Positions 9,287 to 18,028 of a stretch of DNA of 64,000 bases are shown in pieces; position 1 is the first letter of the stretch, and the number at the start of each line of letters is the position of its first letter. The position numbers were made by a program, and so were the translations under genes. The stretch lies in NCBI GenBank assembly GCA_963785755.1, contig CAWAXG010000073.1:178932-242931 (forward strand). Direction: 5' to 3'. Below the pieces are notes generated by a model. That model did not search any database. It was given only the letters and a program-made list of their open reading frames with translations, and was not told where the DNA came from. The stretch comes from JACCXG01 sp963785755. Lineage in GTDB: Bacteria > Acidobacteriota > Vicinamibacteria > Vicinamibacterales > 2-12-FULL-66-21.

Positions 9287-12200
9287 TCAGTTAGCCGACA
9301 CGGGACGGAGAGGCGCCTTCCCCGCCATCGCCGGCGCCTCTTCTTCTTCCGTGGCGCCCTCAGTGATCGCCACCCGGGTCCGCGCCACGAGCACGTAGAT
9401 CGAGGGCACCACGAACAGGGTGAACACCGTGCCGATGATCATTCCGGTCACGAGCATGATGCCGATGCTGTTCCGTGCGCCCGCGCCCGGACCGGTCGCG
9501 AGAATCAGCGGCGTGTGCCCGACCACAGTGGCGGCCGTCGTCATCAGAATCGGCCGCAGGCGCGTCGACGACGCTTCGATCACGGCTCGCAGCTTGTCCT
9601 TCCCGGTTTCCTGAAGGTGGTTCGCAAACTGCACGATCAGGATTCCGTTCTTGGCCACCAGGCCGACCAGCGTGATCAGCCCGACCTGGCTGTAGATGTT
9701 GAGCGTCGTCAGTCCAAGGAACGAGAAGAGCAACGCGCCCGAGACCGCGAGCGGCACGGATCCCGCGAGAATGATGAAGGGATCCCGGAAGCTCTCGAAC
9801 TGCGCGGCCAGCACGAGATAGATCAGCACCGCCGAGAGCAGGAATACGCCGAGGAATCGGCTGCCTTCCGCGCGCAGCTGACGTGACTCTCCTGCGTAGT
9901 CGATGTTGAAGCCCTGCGGCAGGATCTTCCTGGCCTCCTCCTCGAGGAAGGTCAACGCCTGGTCGAGCGGCACCGGCGGCGGAATGACGCCCTGAATCCG
10001 CACGGCATTGAGCTGCTGAAACTTCTTCAGCTCTCGCGGCTCGGTGGTCGTGCGCAGGGTCGCGAAGGTCGACAGCGGAACGAGCCGATTTTCCGATGCT
10101 CCTGAGTTCGCCTGATTCCGGCCGGATCCGCCAGACGCCGCGTTCGCCGAGCCCGTGATGTAGATGTCGGAGAGCTGATCGGGTGTCAGGCGTTCCGCCC
10201 GTTTGATCTGCGGAATCACCTTGTAGCTGCGCCCCTGAATGCTGAAGCGGTTGACGTAGTCGCCGCCGAGCAGCGTGGAGAGATCCCGTCCGGCCTGTCC
10301 CAGATCCACTCCCTGCGAGCGGAGCTTGTCCCGGTCGAACACCACTTCCGTCTGAGGCTGGTCGAACTTCACGTCAGCGTCCGCGAACATGAACATGCCG
10401 CTGGCAAACGCCTTCTGCACGAGCTGCTGCGCGAACTGCTGCAGCTGCTGCGGCTCCGCGGCAGACGCAATAACGAGATCGACCGGGAAATCTCCGCCAC
10501 CAGGCAGCGGCGGCGGCGTCAGCGGAATCACGCGTATGCCTGGAATCTGCGACAGCGGGCCCATCGATTCCATCAGCAGCTGCTGGGTGGTCTTGGTCCG
10601 TTCGCTCCAGGGCTTGGTCACCATGCCGCCGAAGCCGGCGGTCGGCGACGTGATCTGGAAGATGCTCCCCGCTTCGGGGAACGACTTGTACACCTCGTAG
10701 ACCTGCTGGGTGAACAGCTTGGTCTGATCGACGGTCGAATTCGCGGCAGCCTGGACGATCCCGAACACCACGCCCTGATCCTCATCCGGTGCGAGCTCAC
10801 GCTGCGAGAACATGTAGAACGGCACCATCAGGAGCGTCACGAGCGCCCAGAGCACGAGCACGACGGGCCGGTAGTGCAACGTGCGCGTCAGTCCCCTGGT
10901 GTAGGCGCGCCGCAGACTGTCGAACCGGCGATTGATCCAGCCGGAGAATCCCCGTTCCGAATCGCCGGCACGCAGCATTCTCGATGCCATCATCGGGGAC
11001 AGCGTCAGGGCGACCACGCCCGACACGATGACCGCGGCGGCGAGCGTGAACGCGAACTCGCGGAACAGCGCACCGGTCAGACCTCCCTGAATGCCGACCG
11101 GTGCGTAGACCGCCGCGAGCGTAATCGTCATTGCGATGATCGGGCCGATGAGCTCCCGCGCCGCGTCGATGGCCGCCCGGAACGCCTGTTTGCCCTCCTG
11201 CAGATGCCGCTCGACGTTCTCCACCATCACGATCGCGTCATCGACGACGAGGCCGACGGACAGGACGATGGCGAGCAGCGTCAGCAGGTTGATGGTGAAG
11301 CCCGCGACGAGCATGAGGAAGACCGCGCCGACCAGCGAAATCGGAATCGCCACGACCGGGATGAGCAGGGCGCGGACCGAGCCGAGGAACAGGAAGATCA
11401 CCGCGATGACGATGAGGAGCGTTTCGCTCAGCGTCGTCAGCACCTCGTCGATCGCGTCCTGGATGTACTCCGTCGAGTCATACGGAATGCCGACCGTCAT
11501 TCCTGCCGGCAGCTGCGACTGGATCGCCGGTATCTCTTCGCGGACGCTCTTGATGACGTCGAGCGTGTTGGCGGTGGGCAGCACCCAGACGCCCATGAAC
11601 GTCGCCGATTGCCCGTTGAACCGGACGTCGTCCTCGTAGGTCTCCGCGCCGAGCACGACGTCGGCGACATCGCCGAGCCGCACGACCGTGCCCTGCTGCT
11701 CCTTGACCACGAGCTGCCGGAACTCTTCGGCGGTTCGCAGATCGGTGTTGGCGACGAGGTTGACCGACACCATCGATCCCTTGGTCCGGCCGAGAGCCGA
11801 GAGGTAGTTGTTCCGCGCGAGCGCGTCACGAAGCTCGGAGGGAGAAATGCCATGCGCGGCCATCCGGTCGGGTTTCAGCCAGACGCGCATCGCGAACGTC
11901 CGGTCGCCGAGGATGTCCGCCCGCTGAACGCCGCTGACCGCGCTGAGCTTCGGCTGCACGACGCGGGTCAGGTAGTCGGTGATCTGGTTCTGATCGAGAT
12001 CGGCCGACGAGAACCCGATGTACATGGCAGCGAACTGGGTGTCGGCTGTTTCCAGCTCGATCACCGGCGCCTCCGCCTCGGGCGGCAGATCGTTGCGCAC
12101 CTGCGCGACTTTTGCCTGGATCTGCGTCAGGGCGGCGTTGGTGTCGTAGTTGAGGCGCAGGTGCACCGTGATCGTGGATACGCCGTACGCGCTGGACGAC

Positions 12201-12442
12201 TCCATGTAGTCGATGCCATCGGCGCTGGCGATCACGCGCTCGAGCGGCGTCGTGATGAACCCGCGAACCAGGTCGGGGTTCGCGCCGACATACGCCGTGC
12301 TGACCCTGACGACCGCGATATCCGAGCGCGGGTATTGCCGCACGCTGAGCGCCCGGATCGATTGCAGACCGGCGATCAGGATCACCAGGTTGACGACGAT
12401 CGCGAGTACCGGGCGTTTGACGAACAGATCTGTGAGTCTCAT
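9287..12442 (-). CDS. RND efflux permease, HAE1/AcrB family
   Basis: This is the inner-membrane proton/drug antiporter of a tripartite efflux pump, 1051 residues, the normal family length. It starts MRLTDLFVKRPVLAIVVN, typical of HAE1 pumps. The proton-relay aspartates lie in VGLVVDDAIVMVENVERH and the partner lysine in GLVAKNGILIVQFAN. Two large periplasmic porter/docking regions are present. A glycine/serine/asparagine-rich insert (GSANAASGGSGRNQANSG) lies in the second docking domain. It is last in the operon STAS - outer-membrane factor - adaptor - permease. Substrates cannot be told from sequence; drugs, solvents or fatty acids are usual. Confidence 0.95.
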   Translation of the reverse strand: MRLTDLFVKRPVLAIVVNLVILIAGLQSIRALSVRQYPRSDIAVVRVSTAYVGANPDLVRGFITTPLERVIASADGIDYMESSSAYGVSTITVHLRLNYDTNAALTQIQAKVAQVRNDLPPEAEAPVIELETADTQFAAMYIGFSSADLDQNQITDYLTRVVQPKLSAVSGVQRADILGDRTFAMRVWLKPDRMAAHGISPSELRDALARNNYLSALGRTKGSMVSVNLVANTDLRTAEEFRQLVVKEQQGTVVRLGDVADVVLGAETYEDDVRFNGQSATFMGVWVLPTANTLDVIKSVREEIPAIQSQLPAGMTVGIPYDSTEYIQDAIDEVLTTLSETLLIVIAVIFLFLGSVRALLIPVVAIPISLVGAVFLMLVAGFTINLLTLLAIVLSVGLVVDDAIVMVENVERHLQEGKQAFRAAIDAARELIGPIIAMTITLAAVYAPVGIQGGLTGALFREFAFTLAAAVIVSGVVALTLSPMMASRMLRAGDSERGFSGWINRRFDSLRRAYTRGLTRTLHYRPVVLVLWALVTLLMVPFYMFSQRELAPDEDQGVVFGIVQAAANSTVDQTKLFTQQVYEVYKSFPEAGSIFQITSPTAGFGGMVTKPWSERTKTTQQLLMESMGPLSQIPGIRVIPLTPPPLPGGGDFPVDLVIASAAEPQQLQQFAQQLVQKAFASGMFMFADADVKFDQPQTEVVFDRDKLRSQGVDLGQAGRDLSTLLGGDYVNRFSIQGRSYKVIPQIKRAERLTPDQLSDIYITGSANAASGGSGRNQANSGASENRLVPLSTFATLRTTTEPRELKKFQQLNAVRIQGVIPPPVPLDQALTFLEEEARKILPQGFNIDYAGESRQLRAEGSRFLGVFLLSAVLIYLVLAAQFESFRDPFIILAGSVPLAVSGALLFSFLGLTTLNIYSQVGLITLVGLVAKNGILIVQFANHLQETGKDKLRAVIEASSTRLRPILMTTAATVVGHTPLILATGPGAGARNSIGIMLVTGMIIGTVFTLFVVPSIYVLVARTRVAITEGATEEEEAPAMAGKAPLRPVSAN

Positions 12443-12517
12443 GATGTCCGCTTTCTGCTTCTTCTCGTTGGCGTGGGCTCCGGCCCTCGCTCTCTTCCAG
12501 AGGATCGCTTCGATATA

Positions 12518-13645
12518 TCAGCTGTCTTCCGGCTTCGGAGTCTTGCTGTTGGCCGGTTTGACCTTGTTGTTGATCTGCACTGCCACGCCGTTGCGGAGCT
12601 TGAACACGCCCGACGTGACGACCTCCTCACCCGGATTGATCCCGGAGAGGACCGCGATCTGATCTCCGCGCGCGCCGCCGAGCTTGACCACCTGCTGGCG
12701 CACGCCGCGATAGGGCTTGCCGTTCGGGTCCTTCAGATCGGCGACCACGAAGACGGAGTCGCCGTAGGGGGCGTAGCTGATCGCCGAGCCCGGCAGCGCA
12801 ATGACCGACTGGCTGGCGCCGAGGAGCACCTGTGCCTGGACGAACATGCCGGGCCGCAGCGTCCCGCCGGGGTTGGCCAGGGTCGCCTGCACCCGCACGT
12901 TGCGGGTGGTCTGGTCCACGACCGAGTCCACCGCGCTGATGCGGCCGCTGAACTCGACGTCGCCGAGGTCGTTGGCCTTGATCCGGACCGAACGCCCAGG
13001 CCGCATCTGCGCGGCATCCTGCTGCGGGATGCCGAAGTTGACGTAGATCGGATTCAGCGACTGCAGCGGCACCACGGCATCGCCGCCGGTGAGGTACTGG
13101 CCGACGTTGACTTCGCGAATGCCGAGCGTCCCGGAGAACGGCGCGCGAATCGTCTTGCGCTCGATGGTGGCGCGGATCTCGCGAATCCGGGCCTCGGCCT
13201 GCTTGTGCCCGGCAGCCGCCGTGTCGAACTCGGCGCGCGAGACCGCGTCCTGCTCGACCAGGCTCTTCATCCGTTCGAACATCAGGCGCGACAACTCCAG
13301 CTGCGCTTCCGCAGCCGCGAGCTGTGCCTCCTCCTGCTTTGTGTCCAGCTGGACGAGGATGTCGCCCCGATTCACCCCCCTCCCCGAGTCGAACGCGATC
13401 CGTTCGACGACGCCGGGGAGGTCGGCACTGACGGTCACGCCCTGAACGGCCTCGACCGTGCCGATCGCGTTGAGGCTGGCGGGCCAGCTCTCGCGCTCCG
13501 CCACGATGGTCGTCACCGCTTCAGGGGGCGGCTGCATCGCGGCGAACTGCGCCGCCATCGCCTGGAACTGCTTGATTTTGACGAACGCCAGCGCCCCGAT
13601 GAACGCGGCCATCAACACCAACATGAAGATCATTCGCTTCGCCAT
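12518..13645 (-). CDS. RND efflux periplasmic adaptor (membrane fusion protein)
   Basis: This is the periplasmic adaptor that joins the permease to the outer-membrane channel, 375 residues. The start MAKRMIFMLVLMAAFIGALA (13645) gives an N-terminal membrane anchor with no lipobox. Domains in order are a lipoyl half with GVVERIAFDSGRGVNRGDIL, an alpha-helical hairpin (about 95-160), the second lipoyl half (IRAPFSGTLGIREVNVGQYL), a beta-barrel and a membrane-proximal domain. The extended open frame to 13954 reads antisense through the repeat and the neighbouring gene and was discarded. A 75-base gap separates it from the permease gene. Confidence 0.93.
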   Translation of the reverse strand: MAKRMIFMLVLMAAFIGALAFVKIKQFQAMAAQFAAMQPPPEAVTTIVAERESWPASLNAIGTVEAVQGVTVSADLPGVVERIAFDSGRGVNRGDILVQLDTKQEEAQLAAAEAQLELSRLMFERMKSLVEQDAVSRAEFDTAAAGHKQAEARIREIRATIERKTIRAPFSGTLGIREVNVGQYLTGGDAVVPLQSLNPIYVNFGIPQQDAAQMRPGRSVRIKANDLGDVEFSGRISAVDSVVDQTTRNVRVQATLANPGGTLRPGMFVQAQVLLGASQSVIALPGSAISYAPYGDSVFVVADLKDPNGKPYRGVRQQVVKLGGARGDQIAVLSGINPGEEVVTSGVFKLRNGVAVQINNKVKPANSKTPKPEDS

Positions 13646-13653
13646 TTGAGTCC

Positions 13654-13700
13654 TCAATTTCCTTCCGCCCCAGCTCCCGAATCCCGAGTCCCGAATCCGA
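13654..13700. repeat. CCCGAATCCCGAGTCCCGAATCC simple repeat between operon genes
   Basis: Tandem heptamer-like copies of (CCCGAAT/CCCGAGT) fill the gap between the outer-membrane-factor stop and the adaptor start. The type is one of several unrelated short tandem repeats found only between genes in this window. It lies inside the operon, so it is transcribed. Confidence 0.6.
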
Positions 13701-15111
13701 TCAAGACCATCCACCCCCCAGCGCGCGATACAACTGCACGATGGACGACAGCTCGCGCTGCCGGAGCCGCGCCAGCTCGAGCTCGCCGTCGAACAGGTTG
13801 CGCTGCGCGTCGAGCACCGGCAGGTAGCTTTCGAGCCCGGTCTGATAGCGCTCGGTCGACAGCTGCGCCGACTCGCGCAGCGCCTGAACCAGCCGTTCCT
13901 GCTCGTTACGCTGCTCCCGGGTCTTCGTGTAGCCGACGAGCGTGTCGGACACATCCCGGAACGCGCTGTAAATCACCCGCTGATAGTTCACGAGCAGCTC
14001 ACGCTGAATGGCCTCGGTGAGCTGCACGTTGGCGCGCGTCCGGCCGGCGTTGAAGATCGGCGCCGCGGCGCCGACGCTGGCGCTGGCCAGCCCCGCCTGT
14101 CCACGTCAGGAGGCTGGTGAGGGCGCGGCTCTGGACGCCGAGAAAGCCCGTGAGGCTGATCCGCGGAAAGTACTCGGCCTTGGCGGCGCCGATCTGCGCG
14201 TTGGCGGCAATCAACTGCTGCTCCGCCTGACGGATGTCGGGACGCCGCTCGATGAGCGCCGAGGGAAGACCCGCGGGGACAGTCGGCGGCGCCTCAACCG
14301 ATTCCAGCGCACGCCCCCGGGCAACATCGCCGGGCAATTGACCGAGCAACAGGCTCAGCGCGTTCTCCGCCTGCGCGATCTCGCGCTCGAGGCTCGCGAT
14401 CTGCCCCGTCGCCGTGTAGAGCAGCTGCTCGGCCTGGCGAACATCGACGCCGCTGGCCACGCCGCCGGTGCGCCGCGCCTCGACCAGCCGCAGGCTGTTG
14501 GTGGCGACTTCTCGAGTGCGCCTGGCGATCTCCAGCTCGAGATCGAGTGCGCGCAGCGCGATGTAGTTCTCGGTGACATCCGCGATCAGCGTCGTGATCA
14601 CGCCGTGGCGCGCTTCTTCGGTCGCGAGATACTGCGCGCGCGCCGACTCGCTCAAGCGCCGCAGCCGTCCCCACACGTCGAGCTCCCAGCCCACGCTGAA
14701 GCCGGCTTCGATGTAGCTCACGCTGGTATCAGCGCCACTTGGAATCGCACGGTTCGCGCCGACTTGCGATGAGCGTGCCGCCGTGACGCCGCCGGACGCT
14801 TCGACCTGCGGAAACTGTTCGGAGCGCGTGATTCCGTAGGCCGCGCGCGCCTGCAGCACTCGCTCGGCAGCAATGCGCAGCTCGAAGTTCTGCTTCAGCG
14901 CGGTCGAGACGAGCTGCGTGAGCTGCTCGTCGCGGAACAGTTCGAACCACTTCAGATCCGCGAGCGACTCCGCAGTGGCCTGTGCTGATGCCGACCCGCG
15001 ATGGACCGAAGGCGTCTCGACGACCGGCCGCTTGTAGTCGGGACCGAGCGTGCACGACGCAAGGGTCACCGCGGCGGCCGACGTGAGCGCGAAACGCATG
15101 AAAGTGGACAC
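13701..15111 (-). CDS. RND outer-membrane factor lipoprotein (NodT/OprM type), one frameshift
   Basis: This is the outer-membrane channel of the efflux pump, a TolC-like alpha-barrel lipoprotein of about 469 residues. The GTG at 15111 lies 6 bases after GAGGAG; a TTG at 15117 is too close to that site. The lipobox is LASC at residues 19-22, followed by TLGPDYKRP, the usual NodT wording. Two OEP repeats are seen: the first with LFRDEQLTQLV, the second ending TERYQTGLESYLPVLDAQ. A one-base shift near 14103 breaks the frame between LTSLLTW and the downstream ASVGAAAPIFN-like sequence. Both halves are perfectly conserved, so an assembly indel is likelier than decay. Confidence 0.88.
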
Positions 15112-15113
15112 GA

Positions 15114-15407
15114 TCAACTCCTCTGCCCGGCATCAACGGCCTGCGAAATCTCGCGCACGAGCTCCGGCATGACGAAGCCCGTTGCCGTGAAGCGCACGCC
15201 CGCGCGATACATCGTCGTCATCAGCGTCCGGCCGGCTTCATCGACGTGACACACGTCCGTGAGATCGACCCGGACTCGTCTGTGCCTGCTCGACGCCATG
15301 GCCTTCCGCCAGCACGCCGCCACCTCCGGGACCCACGCGCCCGCGAGACAGCCTTCCAATTTCAGAAGGTATTCGTCGCCGACCAGCGTGGGTGTGATGC
15401 GGAGCAT
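15114..15407 (-). CDS. small STAS-domain (anti-anti-sigma-like) protein
   Basis: A 97-residue protein matching the STAS fold: beta-strands in LRITPTLVGDEYLLKLEG, then VRVDLTDVCHVDEAGRTL, where the anti-anti-sigma phospho-serine position is occupied by DEAG rather than the usual D-S-S/T-G. The start at 15407 trims an unlikely arginine-rich extension. Its stop touches the outer-membrane-factor start, implying translational coupling, so it is the first gene of the efflux operon. STAS domains bind other regulators or transporters. With the usual phospho-acceptor absent it may act as a fixed binding partner; this is inference. Confidence 0.65.
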   Translation of the reverse strand: MLRITPTLVGDEYLLKLEGCLAGAWVPEVAACWRKAMASSRHRRVRVDLTDVCHVDEAGRTLMTTMYRAGVRFTATGFVMPELVREISQAVDAGQRS

Positions 15408-15443
15408 GTTTCGATACCGTCGCCTGCTGTCATAGCCAGGGCC

Positions 15444-15593
15444 GTGCCGACATATCCGAGCCAGCGCGAGTGAGGATCCAACGTCCAGAGGCGCTGGCAC
15501 TTACGCGTGAAATCGGCTGACGGGTGTAAGGGCCGTGCCGAAGACGGCCGTGCCCGCCTGTCGGCACGGTGCCGATTGGCAGGCATTCGGCAC
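15444..15593. promoter_or_regulatory. cluster of five GTGCCGA/TCGGCAC heptamers upstream of efflux operon
   Basis: GTGCCGA occurs at 15444-15450, 15535-15541 and 15569-15575, and its complement TCGGCAC at 15561-15567 and 15587-15593. Three of them form two overlapping inverted pairs. They lie in and just upstream of the region between the STAS-led efflux operon (minus) and the sigma54 activator (plus). They could be operator or enhancer half-sites. I found no -24/-12 promoter close to consensus in the gap. Confidence 0.4.
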
Positions 15594-15842
15594 AGGCACG
15601 ACAAAGGGCCCGCGCTGCGGGGCCTGCGCTACGGGAATGACACATGCGAATGTCAAAGGTGACGTATGAGGTAACCGGATTGCGACGGTCAGAATTGCTC
15701 TGGTGTTCGGGAACCTCCGGCCGCTGGATCAGGTCTTATGAAGTTGTGGGCTGATACGGACGGATGAGGCACGACCGCGCGGTCTTCCTGTATTCTGGGC
15801 CTGGCGGCGCGTTGGTCTCGAGCGCCGTTCCTTGCGGGTCCT

Positions 15843-17969
15843 ATGCACAATAATTCGCTAGTTGAGTCCCCGACTCGCAGCAGTGATCAACTGCGCCTTC
15901 TCATCCAGGTCTCGGAAGCGATTGCCACGCACCGCGACCTGACGAGCCTGTTCCGCGATCTCGCCAGGCGGCTGCCGGCCATCGTCCCGTTCGAGCTGAT
16001 CGCTCTGTTCCTGCACGATCCGGAAAAGAACGTCATGCGTGTCCACATGCTCGGCGGCGCCGACGGCGATCGGATCCCGCCCGGGCTGGAGGTGCCCGTC
16101 GACGCGTCGTTCAGCGGCCAGGTGTTCACGACGCAGCAGCCCGTGAGCGTTCGCACGCGGCAGGAAGCGGCACGCTTCCCCGCCGCCGCGTCGCTGGTGG
16201 ACCTGATCGGGGTCGAATCGTTCTGCATGCTGCCGCTGACCACGACGGTCCGTCCGCTGGGAGCGATGGGATTCGGCAGCTCGCGTCCGGCGGCGTTCGA
16301 CGAGTCGATGCTGGAGTACCTCGATCTGGTGGTTCGCCAGACTGCCGTCGCCGTGGACAACGTGCTGCACGACGAGAGCGTTCGCGCCGCACAGCAGCTG
16401 CTGACCCGCGAACGCGACCGGCTCCGGCTGCTGCTCGACGTGAACAACGCGGTCGTCTCGCGGCTGGATCTCGATGACGTGTTCACGTCCGTGACCACCT
16501 GTCTCCAGCGTGTCATCCCGCACGAACATTCCAGCCTCCTGCTCTACGAGCCGGAAACGCGTCAGTTTCGCAAGCACGTTCCGCGCATGGCCGGGAAGGA
16601 GTTCGTGGTCAAGGACTGCGAGGTCGACACGCAGTCGGCGAAGTCTCCGGCCGGCATTGCGATCACCACGAGACGCGCCGCGCTCTTCGCGGAAGAGGAT
16701 CTGAGAGCACTGGCCGCCGAGTCGTGCATCGCGAAGCGAGTGCTCGAGGAAGGCTTCAAATCCGTCTGCAGCGTTCCGCTGCTGTCGCACGGCCGCGTGC
16801 TCGGCGCGCTGAACGTCGCGAGCGAACGGGCGGACGCTTTTTCACCGGATGACGTCGAGCTGCTGGGTCAGGTAGCGCAGCAGATCGCCATCGCGGTGGA
16901 GAACGGGCTCGCGTTCCGGGAGATTGCGGAGCTGAAGGAAAAGCTGAACACCGAGAAGCTGTACCTCGAAGATGAAATCCGGACCGAGCACAACTTCGAG
17001 GAGATCATCGGCCAGAGCTCGACGTTGAAGCAGGTGCTGCAACAGGTCGAGATCGTCGCGCCGACGGACTCCACGGTGCTCATCCAGGGGGAAACGGGTA
17101 CCGGCAAAGAGCTGATTGCCCGCGCCATCCACAACCTGAGCGGACGCGGCGGCCGCACGTTCGTGAAGCTGAATTGCGCCGCCATTCCCACCGGGCTGCT
17201 CGAGAGCGAGTTGTTCGGGCACGAACGGGGCGCGTTCACCGGCGCCATCGCGCAACGCGTGGGCCGATTCGAGCTGGCGCATGGCGGGACGCTGTTTCTG
17301 GACGAGGTCGGTGACATCCCCCTGGAGCTGCAGTCGAAGCTGCTGCGGGTGCTGCAGGAACAGGAATTCGAACGCCTTGGCAGCACCCGGACGATCCGCG
17401 TCGACGTCCGGCTCGTGGCCGCGACCAACCGCGATCTCGTCGCCATGGTGGCGGACAAACAGTTTCGCAGCGATCTGTATTACCGCCTCAACGTGTTTCC
17501 GATCGTGAATCCGCCGCTGCGCGAACGCCAGGACGACGTCGCGGCGCTCGTCCGCTACTTCACGCAGAAGTTCTCGAGGCGGATGAACAAGCGGATCGAG
17601 AGCATTCCCGTCGAGACGATGGCGGCATTGTCCCGGTACCACTGGCCCGGCAACATCAGGGAGCTCGAGAATTTCATCGAGCGGGCGGTCATCGTGTCGC
17701 GAGGATCGACGCTCGAGGTTCCCCTGGCCGAATTGAATCACCACCCCCCGCACACGGCTTCCGAGAGCGTGCGACCGCTGAGCACGCTGGAGGAAAACGA
17801 GCGCGAGCACATCCGCCTCGCCCTGCAGCAGGCCAACTGGCAGGTTGGCGGTCCGTCGGGCGCCGCAGTCCGGCTGGGCATGAAGCGCACGACATTGCAG
17901 TCGAAAATGGCGAAGCTCGGCATCGAGCGGCCGCGGGCCGGTGGCGGCACGGGAAGCCCTCAGGCCTGA
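15843..17969 (+). CDS. sigma54-dependent transcriptional activator with two GAF domains
   Basis: This is an enhancer-binding protein that remodels sigma54 RNA polymerase, 708 residues. An N-terminal GAF sensor domain covers about 20-180 and a second GAF about 200-360. The AAA+ domain has Walker A GETGTGKE (near 415), the sigma54-contact loop GAFTGA (near 462), Walker B GGTLFLDEVGD and ANNRDL-type sensor wording (ATNRDL). The C-terminus is a Fis-type HTH (GAAVRLGMKRTTLQSKM). The architecture is FhlA-like: small-molecule-sensing GAF domains instead of a phospho-receiver. It diverges from the STAS/efflux operon, which makes that operon a candidate target. Confidence 0.93.
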   Translation: MHNNSLVESPTRSSDQLRLLIQVSEAIATHRDLTSLFRDLARRLPAIVPFELIALFLHDPEKNVMRVHMLGGADGDRIPPGLEVPVDASFSGQVFTTQQPVSVRTRQEAARFPAAASLVDLIGVESFCMLPLTTTVRPLGAMGFGSSRPAAFDESMLEYLDLVVRQTAVAVDNVLHDESVRAAQQLLTRERDRLRLLLDVNNAVVSRLDLDDVFTSVTTCLQRVIPHEHSSLLLYEPETRQFRKHVPRMAGKEFVVKDCEVDTQSAKSPAGIAITTRRAALFAEEDLRALAAESCIAKRVLEEGFKSVCSVPLLSHGRVLGALNVASERADAFSPDDVELLGQVAQQIAIAVENGLAFREIAELKEKLNTEKLYLEDEIRTEHNFEEIIGQSSTLKQVLQQVEIVAPTDSTVLIQGETGTGKELIARAIHNLSGRGGRTFVKLNCAAIPTGLLESELFGHERGAFTGAIAQRVGRFELAHGGTLFLDEVGDIPLELQSKLLRVLQEQEFERLGSTRTIRVDVRLVAATNRDLVAMVADKQFRSDLYYRLNVFPIVNPPLRERQDDVAALVRYFTQKFSRRMNKRIESIPVETMAALSRYHWPGNIRELENFIERAVIVSRGSTLEVPLAELNHHPPHTASESVRPLSTLEENEREHIRLALQQANWQVGGPSGAAVRLGMKRTTLQSKMAKLGIERPRAGGGTGSPQA

Positions 17970-18028
17970 CCGCGCGCCCGCGTTTACGACTCGACGGTCC
18001 CCGGTTCGGCGCGTATCATTGCCCTTAT

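Noticed and set aside
10874..14020. A 1048-residue plus-strand ORF opposite the RND genes
   Set aside because: Arg/His/Asp-rich antisense shadow of the efflux genes; no motif, start or domain. The same holds for 2451-3977 and for 45389-47017 (minus).
15501..15842. Sigma54 -24/-12 promoter
   Set aside because: TGGCACTTACGCG at about 15495 resembles the -24 element but the -12 TTGC is absent at the right distance.
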